Positions 17,039 through 24,793 of a DNA stretch of 64,000 nt are shown in pieces. The stretch comes from Sphingobium estronivorans (GTDB lineage Bacteria; Pseudomonadota; Alphaproteobacteria; Sphingomonadales; Sphingomonadaceae). The DNA is taken from the NCBI RefSeq assembly GCF_008692605.1, contig NZ_LFCT01000004.1, positions 160,834-224,833 on the forward strand, read 5' to 3'. Below the pieces are notes generated by a model that made no database searches, was not told the origin of the DNA, and saw only the letters and a list, made by a program, of their open reading frames with translations. How positions within the stretch are numbered: the stretch's first letter is position 1; each line of letters begins with the position of its first letter. The position numbers were made by a program, and so were the translations under genes.

Positions 17039-17646
17039 TGGAAAAGCTGAATATCGTTGACGGCCGGGCCTATCCGTTCGGGATGAAGAATGTCGACACC
17101 GATATCGTCATTCCGGCGCATTGGCTCAAGACGATCAGCCGCTCAGGGCTGGGCAAGGGCGCGTTCGAAGTGCTGCGCAAGGAACCGGGCAATGTCTTCG
17201 ACGATCCCGAATATGCCGGTAGCCCGATCCTGATCGCGGGCGACAATTTCGGCTGCGGTTCCAGCCGCGAGCACGCCGCCTGGGCACTCGCGGACCTCGG
17301 GATCAAGGTGGTGATTGCGCCGAGCTTCTCGGACATTTTCTCCGGCAATGCGTTCAAGAACGGCATTTTGACCGTGGTGCTGCCGCAGGAAGCGATCGAC
17401 CGGCTGATGGAGGTGGCCCAGGGGCTCAATGGCACTCCCGATCCGATCCATGTCGATCTGGAGCATCAGACCGTCACGACGCAGTTCCAGGACCGTTTCC
17501 AGTTTGAGATCGATCCCTTCCGCAAACACTGCCTGCTGGGCGGTCTGGACGAGATCGGCCTGACATTGGGGCAGGCGGATACGATCAGCGCTTTCGAGGC
17601 CAGGGACGGCGGAGCGCGGCCATGGCTCGTTCCCGCCGTTGCGTAA
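17038..17646 (+). CDS. leuD: 3-isopropylmalate dehydratase small subunit
   Basis: Small swivel-domain subunit of isopropylmalate isomerase, partner of leuC. The 202-residue sequence shows [27 protein letters not shown] near the start and [21 protein letters not shown], the signature substrate-recognition loop, followed by [19 protein letters not shown]. The ATG at 17038 shares bases with the TGA of the preceding 37-codon gene. Upstream frame continues open but has no homology. Together with leuC it gives a complete leucine pathway isomerase; leuA and leuB are not in the window. Confidence 0.96.
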   Translation: MEKLNIVDGRAYPFGMKNVDTDIVIPAHWLKTISRSGLGKGAFEVLRKEPGNVFDDPEYAGSPILIAGDNFGCGSSREHAAWALADLGIKVVIAPSFSDIFSGNAFKNGILTVVLPQEAIDRLMEVAQGLNGTPDPIHVDLEHQTVTTQFQDRFQFEIDPFRKHCLLGGLDEIGLTLGQADTISAFEARDGGARPWLVPAVA

Positions 17647-17703
17647 GCGGCCCGATCTTCCTATTTCGGACGAAACGATCCAATTTCTTTACAGGGCACA
17701 GGC

Positions 17704-18021
17704 ATGACGACCTTCGACGACCGCGAAAAGGCCTTTGAAAATATGTTCGCGCACGACCAGGAGATGCAGTTTCGCATCCAGGCGCGGCGCAACCGTCTGC
17801 TCGGTGAGTGGGCCGCGGCGAAAATGGGCCTGACACCGGAAGAAACCGACGCCTATGCCAAGGCCGTCGTGCAGGCCGATTTCGAGGAAGCGGGCGACGA
17901 GGACGTCATCCGCAAGCTGGTGGGCGACATGACCCAGGCGGGCGTCGAGATTGACGAGGCCGATGTCCGCGCCGCGCTGGACGAGCAGCAGGTCATCGCC
18001 CGCCGCATGTTCATCGAATAA
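17704..18021 (+). CDS. DUF1476 protein, ATP synthase zeta-type inhibitor
   Basis: A 105-residue protein of the DUF1476 family, known in Paracoccus and other alphaproteobacteria as the zeta subunit that inhibits the F1 ATPase. The family pattern is clear: TTFDDREKAFENMFAHDQEMQFRIQARRNRLLGEWAAAKMGL followed by a helical bundle. In Paracoccus the N-terminal helix inserts into F1 to block ATP hydrolysis; in other alphaproteobacteria inhibition can be weak, so the role here is inferred. It precedes a bolA-like gene by 18 bases on the same strand. Confidence 0.9.
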   Translation: MTTFDDREKAFENMFAHDQEMQFRIQARRNRLLGEWAAAKMGLTPEETDAYAKAVVQADFEEAGDEDVIRKLVGDMTQAGVEIDEADVRAALDEQQVIARRMFIE

Positions 18022-18039
18022 GTACGAGGACCCCTGACC

Positions 18040-18273
18040 GTGCCGATGGCTGCCGATGACATTGCGGAGATGATCCGCGCCGCGATCCCCGATGCGGAGG
18101 TCGAGATCACCGACCTTGCCGGGGATGGCGACCATTATGCGGCGCGCGTCGTGGCGGAAAGCTTCCGGGGCATGAGCCGCATCGCGCAACAGCGGGCGGT
18201 CTATGCGGCGCTGGGCGGGCGCATGGGCGGCGTGCTCCATGCCTTGCAACTGACGACCGCCGTTCCCAACTAA
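18040..18273 (+). CDS. BolA family protein
   Basis: A 77-residue BolA-like protein. It has the family layout with IRAAIPDAEVEITDLAGDGDHYAARVVAESFRGMSRIAQQRAVYAAL, including the D-H-Y segment whose histidine coordinates a shared [2Fe-2S] cluster when bound to a monothiol glutaredoxin. A GTG start is used because CGAGGA lies nine bases upstream; an ATG six bases later is possible. The next gene, 57 bases on, is precisely such a glutaredoxin, a conserved pairing for iron-sulfur trafficking and iron regulation. It is the short BolA type without an added domain. Confidence 0.9.
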   Translation: MPMAADDIAEMIRAAIPDAEVEITDLAGDGDHYAARVVAESFRGMSRIAQQRAVYAALGGRMGGVLHALQLTTAVPN

Positions 18274-18330
18274 CCGCGATCAGACATAGTGTGCGCCCTT
18301 GCATGGCGCCTGACAGGAATGGACCATAGA

Positions 18331-18663
18331 ATGACCGACGCCGTGCAGCAGCGGATCGCCGAAATCGTCAACAGCAATGATGTCGTGCTTTTCATGAAGG
18401 GCACGCCGCTCTTCCCGCAATGCGGTTTTTCCAGCCGGGCGGTAGCGATCCTGGATCATCTGGGCGTCGCCTATGAAAGCGTCGACGTCTTGCAGGATCA
18501 GGGCGTGCGGCAGGGGATCAAGTCCTTTTCCGACTGGCCGACCATTCCGCAGCTTTATGTGAAGGGCGAATTTGTCGGCGGCAGCGACATCATGATGGAA
18601 ATGTATGAAGCCGGCGAATTGCACCAGCTGATGACCGATCAGGGTGTCGCTCCGGCGAACTGA
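18331..18663 (+). CDS. grxD: Grx4-type monothiol glutaredoxin
   Basis: A 110-residue CGFS glutaredoxin that binds a [2Fe-2S] cluster with glutathione and passes it on, usually with BolA. The active site CGFSSRAV is present after KGTPLFPQ, and WPTIPQLYVKGEFVGGSDIM is the glutathione-binding part. The ATG at 18331 begins the conserved N-terminus; an ATG at 18319 is in frame. It lies right after the BolA-like gene and is closed by a strong terminator. The role in cluster transfer rests on family knowledge. Confidence 0.95.
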   Translation: MTDAVQQRIAEIVNSNDVVLFMKGTPLFPQCGFSSRAVAILDHLGVAYESVDVLQDQGVRQGIKSFSDWPTIPQLYVKGEFVGGSDIMMEMYEAGELHQLMTDQGVAPAN

Positions 18664-18687
18664 GACGGTTCGAGATCCGCAAAGACA

Positions 18688-18717
18688 AGCGGTCCGGTAT
18701 TCCGGGCCGCTTTTTTT
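18688..18717 (+). terminator. Rho-independent terminator after grxD
   Basis: AGCGGTCCGG (18688-18697) pairs with CCGGGCCGCT (18702-18711) around TATT, with one G-T pair, and is followed by a run of T. It ends the zeta-bolA-grxD transcript. Confidence 0.9.
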
Positions 18718-18924
18718 GTGTGGGATGAAAAGCCGGGTGGGAGGATGCGGCGGAGACTGGTGCCTGCATCCTCCCGGATCGTTGAACGGCTTGGGAACGC
18801 TCCAAGCGTCGCAAGCCCCGTGCCAGCTTCGGGAAAGACCGAAAATCCGTTCCTGCGAGGGTTAATGCGGCTTCAACGGCAGCGCGCCTCGTAAAAGATG
18901 CCGACAGTGCGCGCCTGGCTTCTT
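18718..18924. other. Intergenic stretch with an 10-bp-stem hairpin, no gene seen
   Basis: The largest gap between genes in the window (18664-18986). No convincing coding frame is present. The only notable structure is GGGAGGATGC (18739-18748) pairing with GCATCCTCCC (18766-18775) around a 17-base loop, with no T-run. It could be part of an untranslated leader or a small RNA; I cannot support either. The right end holds the BlaI-type operators. Confidence 0.4.
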
Positions 18925-18960
18925 GACTACAGGCGTAGTCAATGCGATTACATCTGTAGT
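18923..18960 (+). promoter_or_regulatory. Promoter with two BlaI-type operator dyads
   Basis: GACTACAGGCGTAGTC (18925-18940) is a perfect 6-4-6 dyad and ATTACATCTGTAGT (18947-18960) holds the TACA-NN-TGTA core known for BlaI/MecI operators. TTGACT at 18923-18928 can serve as the -35 box, overlapping the first dyad. The pair lies 27 bases before the BlaI-like gene. Autorepression is the expected mode for this family. Confidence 0.7.
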
Positions 18961-18986
18961 TGTCGAGTCCCTGGGTTGAACGCGCC

Positions 18987-19355
18987 ATGACCGAAAAGAT
19001 CAGCGAAGCGGAACTGGTGGTGATGGAGGCGCTGTGGGAACGCGCGCCCCAGACGGCCGCCGATGTGGCGGAACGTGTCGCCGCCGGACGCGACTGGAGC
19101 GTCCAGACCGTCAAGACGCTGTTGTCCCGCTTGATGGCGAAGGATGTCATCGCCGCCGATCAGGACGGCCGCCGCTTTTTATATCGCCCGCTTGTCGCGC
19201 GAGAGGCGTATGTTGCCAGTGAGTCGGGACGGCTGGTGAACCGTCTGTTCGGCGGGCGCGTCTCGCCGCTTGTGGCCCAACTCGCCAGCCAGGACCAGTT
19301 GACGGCTGAGGATATCGCCGAACTTGAGGAAATCCTGAGAGGATTGAAATCATGA
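18987..19355 (+). CDS. BlaI/MecI/CopY-family repressor
   Basis: A 122-residue winged-helix repressor. SEAELVVMEALWERAPQTAADVAERVAAGRDWSVQTVKTLLSRLMAKDVI is the standard BlaI DNA-binding domain, and the C-terminal helices (about 75-122) form the dimer region that the partner protease cleaves. It starts at ATG 18987 and overlaps the M56 protease gene by four bases (ATGA). In the best-known systems the pair senses cell-wall damage or beta-lactams. Operators with TACA...TGTA symmetry lie just upstream. The regulated target outside the operon is not in the window. Confidence 0.9.
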   Translation: MTEKISEAELVVMEALWERAPQTAADVAERVAAGRDWSVQTVKTLLSRLMAKDVIAADQDGRRFLYRPLVAREAYVASESGRLVNRLFGGRVSPLVAQLASQDQLTAEDIAELEEILRGLKS

Positions 19356-20836
19356 GCGTCTGGATCGCCGAAACGCTGATTGCCACGACCCTGCTGATGG
19401 CGCTGGTCATGCTGTTGCGGCGACCGGTGGCACGCTGGCTGGGGGCGGGGGCGGCCTATTGGCTGTGGGCGCTGCCTCTGGCGCGCATGGCGCTGCCCGC
19501 GCTGCCGCAGGAAGTCGCCAGCCCTTCGCCCCTGCACAGGGCGGCGGAGCAGGCGGGGCTTCCGAGCTTGCTCGACGCGGCGCCTGCACTGGCAATCCAG
19601 CCCCAATCGAGCATCCCCTGGCTGGAGATCGGCGCATCGATCTGGCTGGTGGGCGTCGTCCTCTTCCTCGCGGTGCAGGCGGTGGGCTATGTGCGCTTCC
19701 GCCGCTTCATCCTGACGGGTGCGACGCCCATCGGAGAGGACGGACGCCTCCGCATCGTCACCAGCCCCCAGGCGGGCGGACCGCTCGCTTTCGGGGTGCT
19801 GCGGCCTTATGTCGTGCTGCCCGCCGATTTCGTCCTGCGCTTCGACAGTCAGGAGCAGGCCATGGCGATCGCCCATGAACGCGCCCATCATCAGGGTGGC
19901 GATCTGGCCGCGAATATGGCCGCGTTGCTGCTGCTTGGTCTGCACTGGTGCAATCCCATCGCCTGGATCGCCTATCGCGCCTATCGGGCCGATCAGGAAC
20001 AGGCTTGCGACGCGCGCGTGCTGGCGCTTTACGGGCAGGATCAGGCCCATGTCTATGGCCGCGCCATATTGAAGGCCGCCGGTGGGCGCCAGTTCGCCGG
20101 GGCCTGTCATCTCAATCGCATCACTGCGTTCAAAGGGAGGCTGAAAATGCTGTCTGCCCATGAAATGTCGCTGCGCCGGATCAGTTGGGGCATGGCGGCG
20201 GTCGCTCTGCTGATTGTGTCGGGCCTGGTCCTGACGGCCTCGGGCAGCCGCGCGGTGCAGCAGGTCGCGGCGATGACCGGCAAGGTCGATTCGATGGATT
20301 TCGGCCGCCTGACCGATCTGGTCGCGCAGCCCGCCTCCGCCAGTGAGATGGCGGTGCCTGAAAGGCAGTCGACGCCCCAACCCGCTTCGCCTGTCAAGGT
20401 GGCGGCGGAAGCCGACAGCCTGCCGCCGGCGCCTCCTGCTCCGCCAGCGCCTCCGTTGCCCGCCGCCGACATGGCGCCGCCCGCGCCGCCGGTTCCGCCC
20501 ATCCCGCCGGTCGGCGTGCGTGATGAGGGCTGGTCGCGCGCCATACCGACCGATGCCGAAATCCGCCGGATGGTGCCGCATGTCGATGTCGCCAATGGCT
20601 GCGAGGACGGCAGGAACGTGACCCGGCGGGAGACGGTGGATGCCGATGGCCAACGCCATATCCGCGTCCGCATCTGCGAAGCGCAGATTTCCGCGCAGGC
20701 CCACCGCGCTGCCCGCGCGGGACTGATCGCCGCACGGGCGCAGGTCGCCGCCGCCGCCAGGATGTCGGACAAGATCAGGGCCGACGTGCTGCGTGACCTC
20801 GACAGGGAAATCGCGCAGATGGATGGGGAGGAGTAG
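19352..20836 (+). CDS. M56 family metallopeptidase (BlaR1/MecR1-like sensor)
   Basis: A 494-residue membrane protease. It has hydrophobic segments at about 5-22, 33-50 and 93-112, a cytoplasmic zinc site HERAH (175-179) with the third ligand in EQACD (217), and a further membrane helix at about 278-297. In BlaR1 the region after that is a penicillin-binding sensor; here it is instead a Pro/Ala-rich stretch (about 345-390) and a basic helical tail with RICEAQI, with no transpeptidase motif. It should cleave the BlaI-like repressor on a signal that is not obviously a beta-lactam. Confidence 0.87.
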   Translation: MSVWIAETLIATTLLMALVMLLRRPVARWLGAGAAYWLWALPLARMALPALPQEVASPSPLHRAAEQAGLPSLLDAAPALAIQPQSSIPWLEIGASIWLVGVVLFLAVQAVGYVRFRRFILTGATPIGEDGRLRIVTSPQAGGPLAFGVLRPYVVLPADFVLRFDSQEQAMAIAHERAHHQGGDLAANMAALLLLGLHWCNPIAWIAYRAYRADQEQACDARVLALYGQDQAHVYGRAILKAAGGRQFAGACHLNRITAFKGRLKMLSAHEMSLRRISWGMAAVALLIVSGLVLTASGSRAVQQVAAMTGKVDSMDFGRLTDLVAQPASASEMAVPERQSTPQPASPVKVAAEADSLPPAPPAPPAPPLPAADMAPPAPPVPPIPPVGVRDEGWSRAIPTDAEIRRMVPHVDVANGCEDGRNVTRRETVDADGQRHIRVRICEAQISAQAHRAARAGLIAARAQVAAAARMSDKIRADVLRDLDREIAQMDGEE

Positions 20837-20839
20837 GGG

Positions 20840-22015
20840 TTAGACCGCCACGATCTCCGGCAGGATGGCATCGAGCAGCAGCATCCCTGCCGGTTCGACG
20901 GTCAGCCTCTGTCCCCGCTGCCGGACGAGGCCATGACCCGTGAGCCGCGTGACCGCTCCGCCGTCGACCAGGGCCTCGACCGTCAGGCCCGACATCCGCG
21001 CGATTTGGCCCAGGTCCACGCCTTCCGCCAGCCGTAATCCCATCAACAGCGCTTCCCGCGCCCGGTCTTCGGCCGCAAGCGGCTCCTCGCTTTGAAGTCC
21101 ATGGCCGTTGCGGGTGACGGCCTTCATCCAGTTTTCCGGCTTTTTGTGCCGCAGCGTCGCCAGCCCGCCGCGCCGGCCATGCGCGCCCGGTCCCACACCC
21201 GCATAGTCGCCATAGCGCCAATAGGTGAGGTTATGGCGGCTTTCCTGCCCCGGCCGGGCGTGGTTGCTGATCTCGTAGGCGGGAATGCCCGCCGCCGCCG
21301 TCATCGCCTGCGTCTGCTCATAGAGGGTGGCGGCATGATCCGGGTCGGCGGGGGTCAGCTTGCCCTGCGCCACCAGCGTCGCGAAACGGGTGCCCGGCTC
21401 GATGGTCAGTTGATAGAGCGAGAGATGATCGGTGCCGAAGGACAGGCCCTGCGCCAGTTCCGCTTCCCAATCCGCCTCGCTCTGGCCGGGACGCGCATAG
21501 ATGAGGTCGAAATTCACCCGCCCGAACACCGATTGCGCGACGTCCAGCGCCGCCAGCCCTTCGCGCACATCATGGGCGCGGCCCAGAAAATGCAGCGCTT
21601 CATCCTCCAGCGCCTGAAGGCCGAGCGACACCCGGTTCACGCCCGCCGTCGCCAGATCAGCGAAGCGCGCGGCCTCGACCGAGCTGGGATTGGCCTCCAG
21701 CGTGATCTCGATGTCGCTGGTGGGACGCCAGTAGCGTCCCGCCGCGTCGATCAGCGTTTCCACGATCCGGGGCGGCATCAGTGAGGGCGTGCCGCCGCCG
21801 AAAAAGATCGAGGAGAGCGGCCGTCCGCCGTTCAGCGCCGCTTCATGGGCCAGATCGTCTAGCAGCGCATCGCGCCAGCCATCCTCGTCAATGTCCGCCC
21901 GAACATGGCTGTTAAAATCGCAATAAGGACATTTGGAAACGCAAAATGGCCAATGCACATATAGGGCTATGGGATCGGCCGAAGGCGCAGCAGGTTTAAA
22001 AGGGGTCGGGGACAT
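20840..22015 (-). CDS. hemW: Radical SAM heme chaperone HemW
   Basis: A 391-residue radical SAM protein formerly annotated as oxygen-independent coproporphyrinogen oxidase. The cluster motif in FCVSKCPYCDFNSH gives the CxxxCxxC triad, and it lacks the extra HemN N-terminal cysteine, which marks HemW, a heme-binding chaperone that delivers heme to respiratory proteins. IEITLEANPSSVEAARFADL and GVNRVSLGLQALEDEAL are family features. It is convergent with the M56 gene, and its start codon overlaps that of the divergent CAP gene by two bases, so one of the two starts may be slightly internal. Confidence 0.9.
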   Translation of the reverse strand: MSPTPFKPAAPSADPIALYVHWPFCVSKCPYCDFNSHVRADIDEDGWRDALLDDLAHEAALNGGRPLSSIFFGGGTPSLMPPRIVETLIDAAGRYWRPTSDIEITLEANPSSVEAARFADLATAGVNRVSLGLQALEDEALHFLGRAHDVREGLAALDVAQSVFGRVNFDLIYARPGQSEADWEAELAQGLSFGTDHLSLYQLTIEPGTRFATLVAQGKLTPADPDHAATLYEQTQAMTAAAGIPAYEISNHARPGQESRHNLTYWRYGDYAGVGPGAHGRRGGLATLRHKKPENWMKAVTRNGHGLQSEEPLAAEDRAREALLMGLRLAEGVDLGQIARMSGLTVEALVDGGAVTRLTGHGLVRQRGQRLTVEPAGMLLLDAILPEIVAV

Positions 22016-22670
22016 GAGTGGGGGGCTTCTTAACCGGTTTGGACCGGCGCGGCTAGCGTGGGCAGGCGTTTTGCTGGCGGTTGCGGGTCAGGGCGATGCG
22101 GCGCCGTCGCGTGGGGCAGGTCCCCTGCCGCCCGCCATGCCCGCCTCCTATTATGGAATGGAGGAAGCGGCGCGCGACGACAGCCTACTGCGCGAGGTTG
22201 CGCTGGGCATGCAGAATGAGGAGCGTGAATCGCTGGGACTCGCCCCATTGGCATGGGACAGCGCCTTGGCGGCGGACGCGGCGCGCTATGCGCGGGAGAT
22301 GGCGCGGACCAATATCTTCCGCCATTCGGCCCGGACCAGCCGCGCGGTTCCCAGCGGCGAAAATCTCTGGATGGGGTCAAGGGGCCTTTATGATTATGAG
22401 GTGATGCTCGGCTCCTTCCTCGATGAGAAGCGCTATTTCCGGCGGAGCGGGAAGCTGCCCGATCTCAGTTCGACCGGGCGCTGGGAAGATGTGGGCCATT
22501 ATACCCAGATCATCTGGCGCGGCACGCGCAAGGTCGGCTGCGCGCTCGCCGAAGGGCCGAGCTACGACTATCTCGTTTGTCGTTATTTTCCGGCGGGCAA
22601 CCAGTTCGGCATGGGGCCGCTGGATCGCGATCCGGCAACGCCGCCGCAATTTGCCGGGGGTGAGGAGTAG
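22014..22670 (+). CDS. Secreted CAP/SCP-domain protein
   Basis: A 218-residue exported protein of the CAP (SCP/PR-1) superfamily. After an N-terminal hydrophobic signal (about residues 12-27, then GDAAPSR), the CAP domain shows MQNEERESLGLAPLAWDSALAADAARYAREMA, ENLWMGSRG, the signature HYTQIIWRGTRKVGCA and YLVCRYFPAGN. CAP proteins bind lipids or cell wall in the periplasm; the exact role is unknown. The ATG overlaps the start codon of the divergent hemW by two bases. The context gives no functional hint. Confidence 0.85.
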   Translation: MSGGLLNRFGPARLAWAGVLLAVAGQGDAAPSRGAGPLPPAMPASYYGMEEAARDDSLLREVALGMQNEERESLGLAPLAWDSALAADAARYAREMARTNIFRHSARTSRAVPSGENLWMGSRGLYDYEVMLGSFLDEKRYFRRSGKLPDLSSTGRWEDVGHYTQIIWRGTRKVGCALAEGPSYDYLVCRYFPAGNQFGMGPLDRDPATPPQFAGGEE

Positions 22671-22695
22671 GGCGCCTGCCCCTCACCCGCGCAAT

Positions 22696-23325
22696 TTAGA
22701 ATATCGCCGCCACCAGCTGCGCGAACGCATCGGCACGGTGGCTCATGGCATGTTTTTTCGCCGGCTCCATTTCGCCGAAGCTGATGGCGTGGCCATGCGG
22801 CTGGAAGATCGGATCGTAACCGAAGCCCTTGTCGCCGCGCGGTGGCCAGGTGATCGTGCCGTCCACCCGGCCTTCGAACGCCTCGACATGACCATCGGGC
22901 CAGGCGAGGGCGAGGGCGCAGACGAAATGCGCGCCATGGCCCGCTTCCGGTCCCTGGGCCTCGATATTGTCCCAGACCAGCTGCATGGCGAGGCCGAAAT
23001 CCTTGGTTTCCCCAGCCCAGCGGGCGGAGAAGATCCCCGGATCGCCGTTCAGCGCCTCGACGCACAGGCCGCTGTCGTCGGCCAGCGCGGGCAGGCCGGA
23101 CAGGTCGGCCGCCTGCATCGCTTTCAGCTCCGCATTGGCGATGAAGGTCGTGCCGGTCTCGTCGGGTTCGGGCAGGTCCAGCGCGGCGGCGGACACCGTT
23201 TCAATGCCATAGGGCGCCAGCAGCTCCCCAATCTCGCGCACCTTGCCGGGATTGTGGCTGGCGATCACCAGCTTGCCCGGCCCCAGCTTGCGGATCGCCT
23301 GTTCCTGTCCGAACTCGTCGCTCAT
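22696..23325 (-). CDS. rdgB: Non-canonical purine NTP pyrophosphatase RdgB/HAM1
   Basis: Hydrolyses dITP, XTP and ITP to keep deaminated purines out of nucleic acids. The 209-residue protein starts at ATG 23325 (MSDEFGQEQ) with the triphosphate-binding [14 protein letters not shown] and the substrate loop [24 protein letters not shown], then [11 protein letters not shown]. The RNase PH gene ends with TAA one base before this ATG, so the two are probably coupled, a gene order common in proteobacteria. Frame upstream is open through the end of rph but has no homology. Confidence 0.95.
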   Translation of the reverse strand: MSDEFGQEQAIRKLGPGKLVIASHNPGKVREIGELLAPYGIETVSAAALDLPEPDETGTTFIANAELKAMQAADLSGLPALADDSGLCVEALNGDPGIFSARWAGETKDFGLAMQLVWDNIEAQGPEAGHGAHFVCALALAWPDGHVEAFEGRVDGTITWPPRGDKGFGYDPIFQPHGHAISFGEMEPAKKHAMSHRADAFAQLVAAIF

Positions 23326-23326
23326 C

Positions 23327-24043
23327 TTATCGTCCCGTAGCCTTATCCTGCGCCGCGAAGATCTGCGCGCAGCCGATACGGGCGAGGCGCAGCAGGCGGA
23401 GCAGCTCTTCCTCATCATAGGTAGCGCCTTCTGCGGTCGCCTGCACTTCCGCAAATTTGCCATCGCCGGTCAGGATCAGGTTGGCGTCGGCCTCCGCATT
23501 GCTGTCCTCGGCATAATCGAGGTCGAGGACCGGCGTGCCGTTATAGATGCCGCAGCTGATCGCCGCGACCTTCTGCACGATGGGGTCTGCCTTCAGCGCG
23601 CCCGACGCCAGCAGCTTGTCGATGGCGATGCGCAGCGCGACCCAGCTTCCCGAAATGGCGGCGGTGCGGGTGCCGCCATCGGCCTGGATCACGTCGCAAT
23701 CGACCACGATCTGACGCTCGCCCAGCTTTTCCAGGTCGACCACGGCGCGCAGCGAGCGGCCGATCAGGCGCTGGATTTCCTGGGTGCGGCCGGACTGCTT
23801 GCCCTTGGCGGCTTCGCGGCTGCCGCGGGTGTGGGTGGCGCGGGGCAGCATGCCATATTCCGCCGTGACCCAGCCCGACCCCTTGCCGCGCAGGAAGGGG
23901 GGCACCTTCTCCTCGATGGAGGCGGTGCACAGGACACGGGTGTCACCGAAGCTGACGAGGCAGCTGCCCTCGGCATGGATGGTGAAGCCGGGTTCCATGG
24001 TGATTTCGCGCATCTGGTCGGGCGCGCGGCCGGAAGGACGCAT
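23327..24043 (-). CDS. rph: Ribonuclease PH
   Basis: A phosphate-dependent 3'-5' exoribonuclease that trims tRNA 3' ends. The 238-residue length fits. Characteristic stretches are [66 protein letters not shown] and [34 protein letters not shown], which includes the phosphate-binding GTRTA-type motif. ATG 24043 is chosen for the conserved start. It is followed directly by rdgB. The upstream region carries REP-like hairpins shared with the divergent lipoprotein gene. Confidence 0.96.
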   Translation of the reverse strand: MRPSGRAPDQMREITMEPGFTIHAEGSCLVSFGDTRVLCTASIEEKVPPFLRGKGSGWVTAEYGMLPRATHTRGSREAAKGKQSGRTQEIQRLIGRSLRAVVDLEKLGERQIVVDCDVIQADGGTRTAAISGSWVALRIAIDKLLASGALKADPIVQKVAAISCGIYNGTPVLDLDYAEDSNAEADANLILTGDGKFAEVQATAEGATYDEEELLRLLRLARIGCAQIFAAQDKATGR

Positions 24044-24083
24044 AAATTTTCTTCTCCGAAGCGTTGTATGGGTGCGGCTTAGA

Positions 24084-24163
24084 GCATCGCGCAAAAAAGT
24101 GGGAACCGGTTTTTTGCAAAAAGCGATGCGAGGATCAAAAAAATGCATCGCAAAAAGCGATGC
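24084..24163. repeat. Two REP-like hairpins upstream of rph
   Basis: GCATCGC (24084-24090) and GCGATGC (24123-24129) form the outer stem, with an inner pair GCAAAAAA/TTTTTTGC around GTGGGAACCGG. A second hairpin, GCATCGC-AAAAA-GCGATGC, covers 24145-24163. The AGTGGGAACCGGTTTT core is, from memory, a dispersed element in alphaproteobacterial intergenic DNA. It separates the divergent rph and DUF6438 genes. Confidence 0.7.
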
Positions 24164-24236
24164 GACGACGAAATAAACGCGGCAGGCGCGCAGTCTTGCC
24201 AGTGGCGATATACGCCAAAGATGCTAGGGGATGGGC

Positions 24237-24749
24237 ATGGGGACGAAAGCGATCATGATTTTGGCGGCCACGGCGCTGCTGGGCGCTTGCGCGACGGAGC
24301 AGGCGGAGCTGGAAAAGCCGAAGGCTGCCGGCGACACGATCAAATTTTCCGCGGGCCCCTGTTTCGGCGCCTGCCCCAGCTATAGCTTGCAGGTGACGCC
24401 GGACGGGTCGGGCCTGATCGAGCCGCAGCGTTTTACCGCCATTCCGGGACCGACACGCTTTACCGTGACCCCGCTGCAATATCGCCGTTTTCGCGCGGCG
24501 CTGGCCCAGTTCCGGCCCGCGCAGGGTACGTCGAAGCGGATCGGGCATGGCGAGAATTGCGCCCGCTTCGCCACCGACATGCCGGGCTATGTGATCGAAT
24601 GGACGCGCGGCGATGCGGAGCCGACGCGGCTGGAATTCCAGTCGGGCTGCATGGACGCGGGCTATGGCAAGCTGCGCGCGACCATCGCGTCCATCCCCAA
24701 AATGCTGGACATCGCCGCGATGGTGAAACCCACCGCGAAGGGCAAGTGA
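24237..24749 (+). CDS. DUF6438 domain-containing lipoprotein
   Basis: A 170-residue lipoprotein with signal and lipobox LLGAC (cysteine about residue 17). The mature part begins IKFSAGPCFGACPSYSLQV, the diagnostic DUF6438 opening with two cysteines likely to pair, and then shows GENCARFATDMPGYVIEW and SGCMDAGYGKLR. The function of the domain is unknown. ATG 24237 has GGGG six bases before it and is preferred over ATG 24231. It lies 44 bases upstream of hrcA on the same strand, but a separate hrcA promoter may exist. Confidence 0.82.
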   Translation: MGTKAIMILAATALLGACATEQAELEKPKAAGDTIKFSAGPCFGACPSYSLQVTPDGSGLIEPQRFTAIPGPTRFTVTPLQYRRFRAALAQFRPAQGTSKRIGHGENCARFATDMPGYVIEWTRGDAEPTRLEFQSGCMDAGYGKLRATIASIPKMLDIAAMVKPTAKGK

Positions 24750-24757
24750 CGGGCGGG

Positions 24758-24787
24758 CTTGAGCGCGCGGCGATGCTTGCCTAGATA
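24758..24787 (+). promoter_or_regulatory. Possible hrcA promoter
   Basis: CTTGAG (24758-24763) and TAGATA (24782-24787) are spaced 18 bases and end six bases before the hrcA ATG. If used, the message would be leaderless or nearly so. Boxes are weak, so this is tentative. Confidence 0.3.
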
Positions 24788-24793
24788 AGCCCC

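Noticed and set aside
24750..24793. CIRCE element before hrcA
   Set aside because: No TTAGCACTC-N9-GAGTGCTAA or close variant is present.
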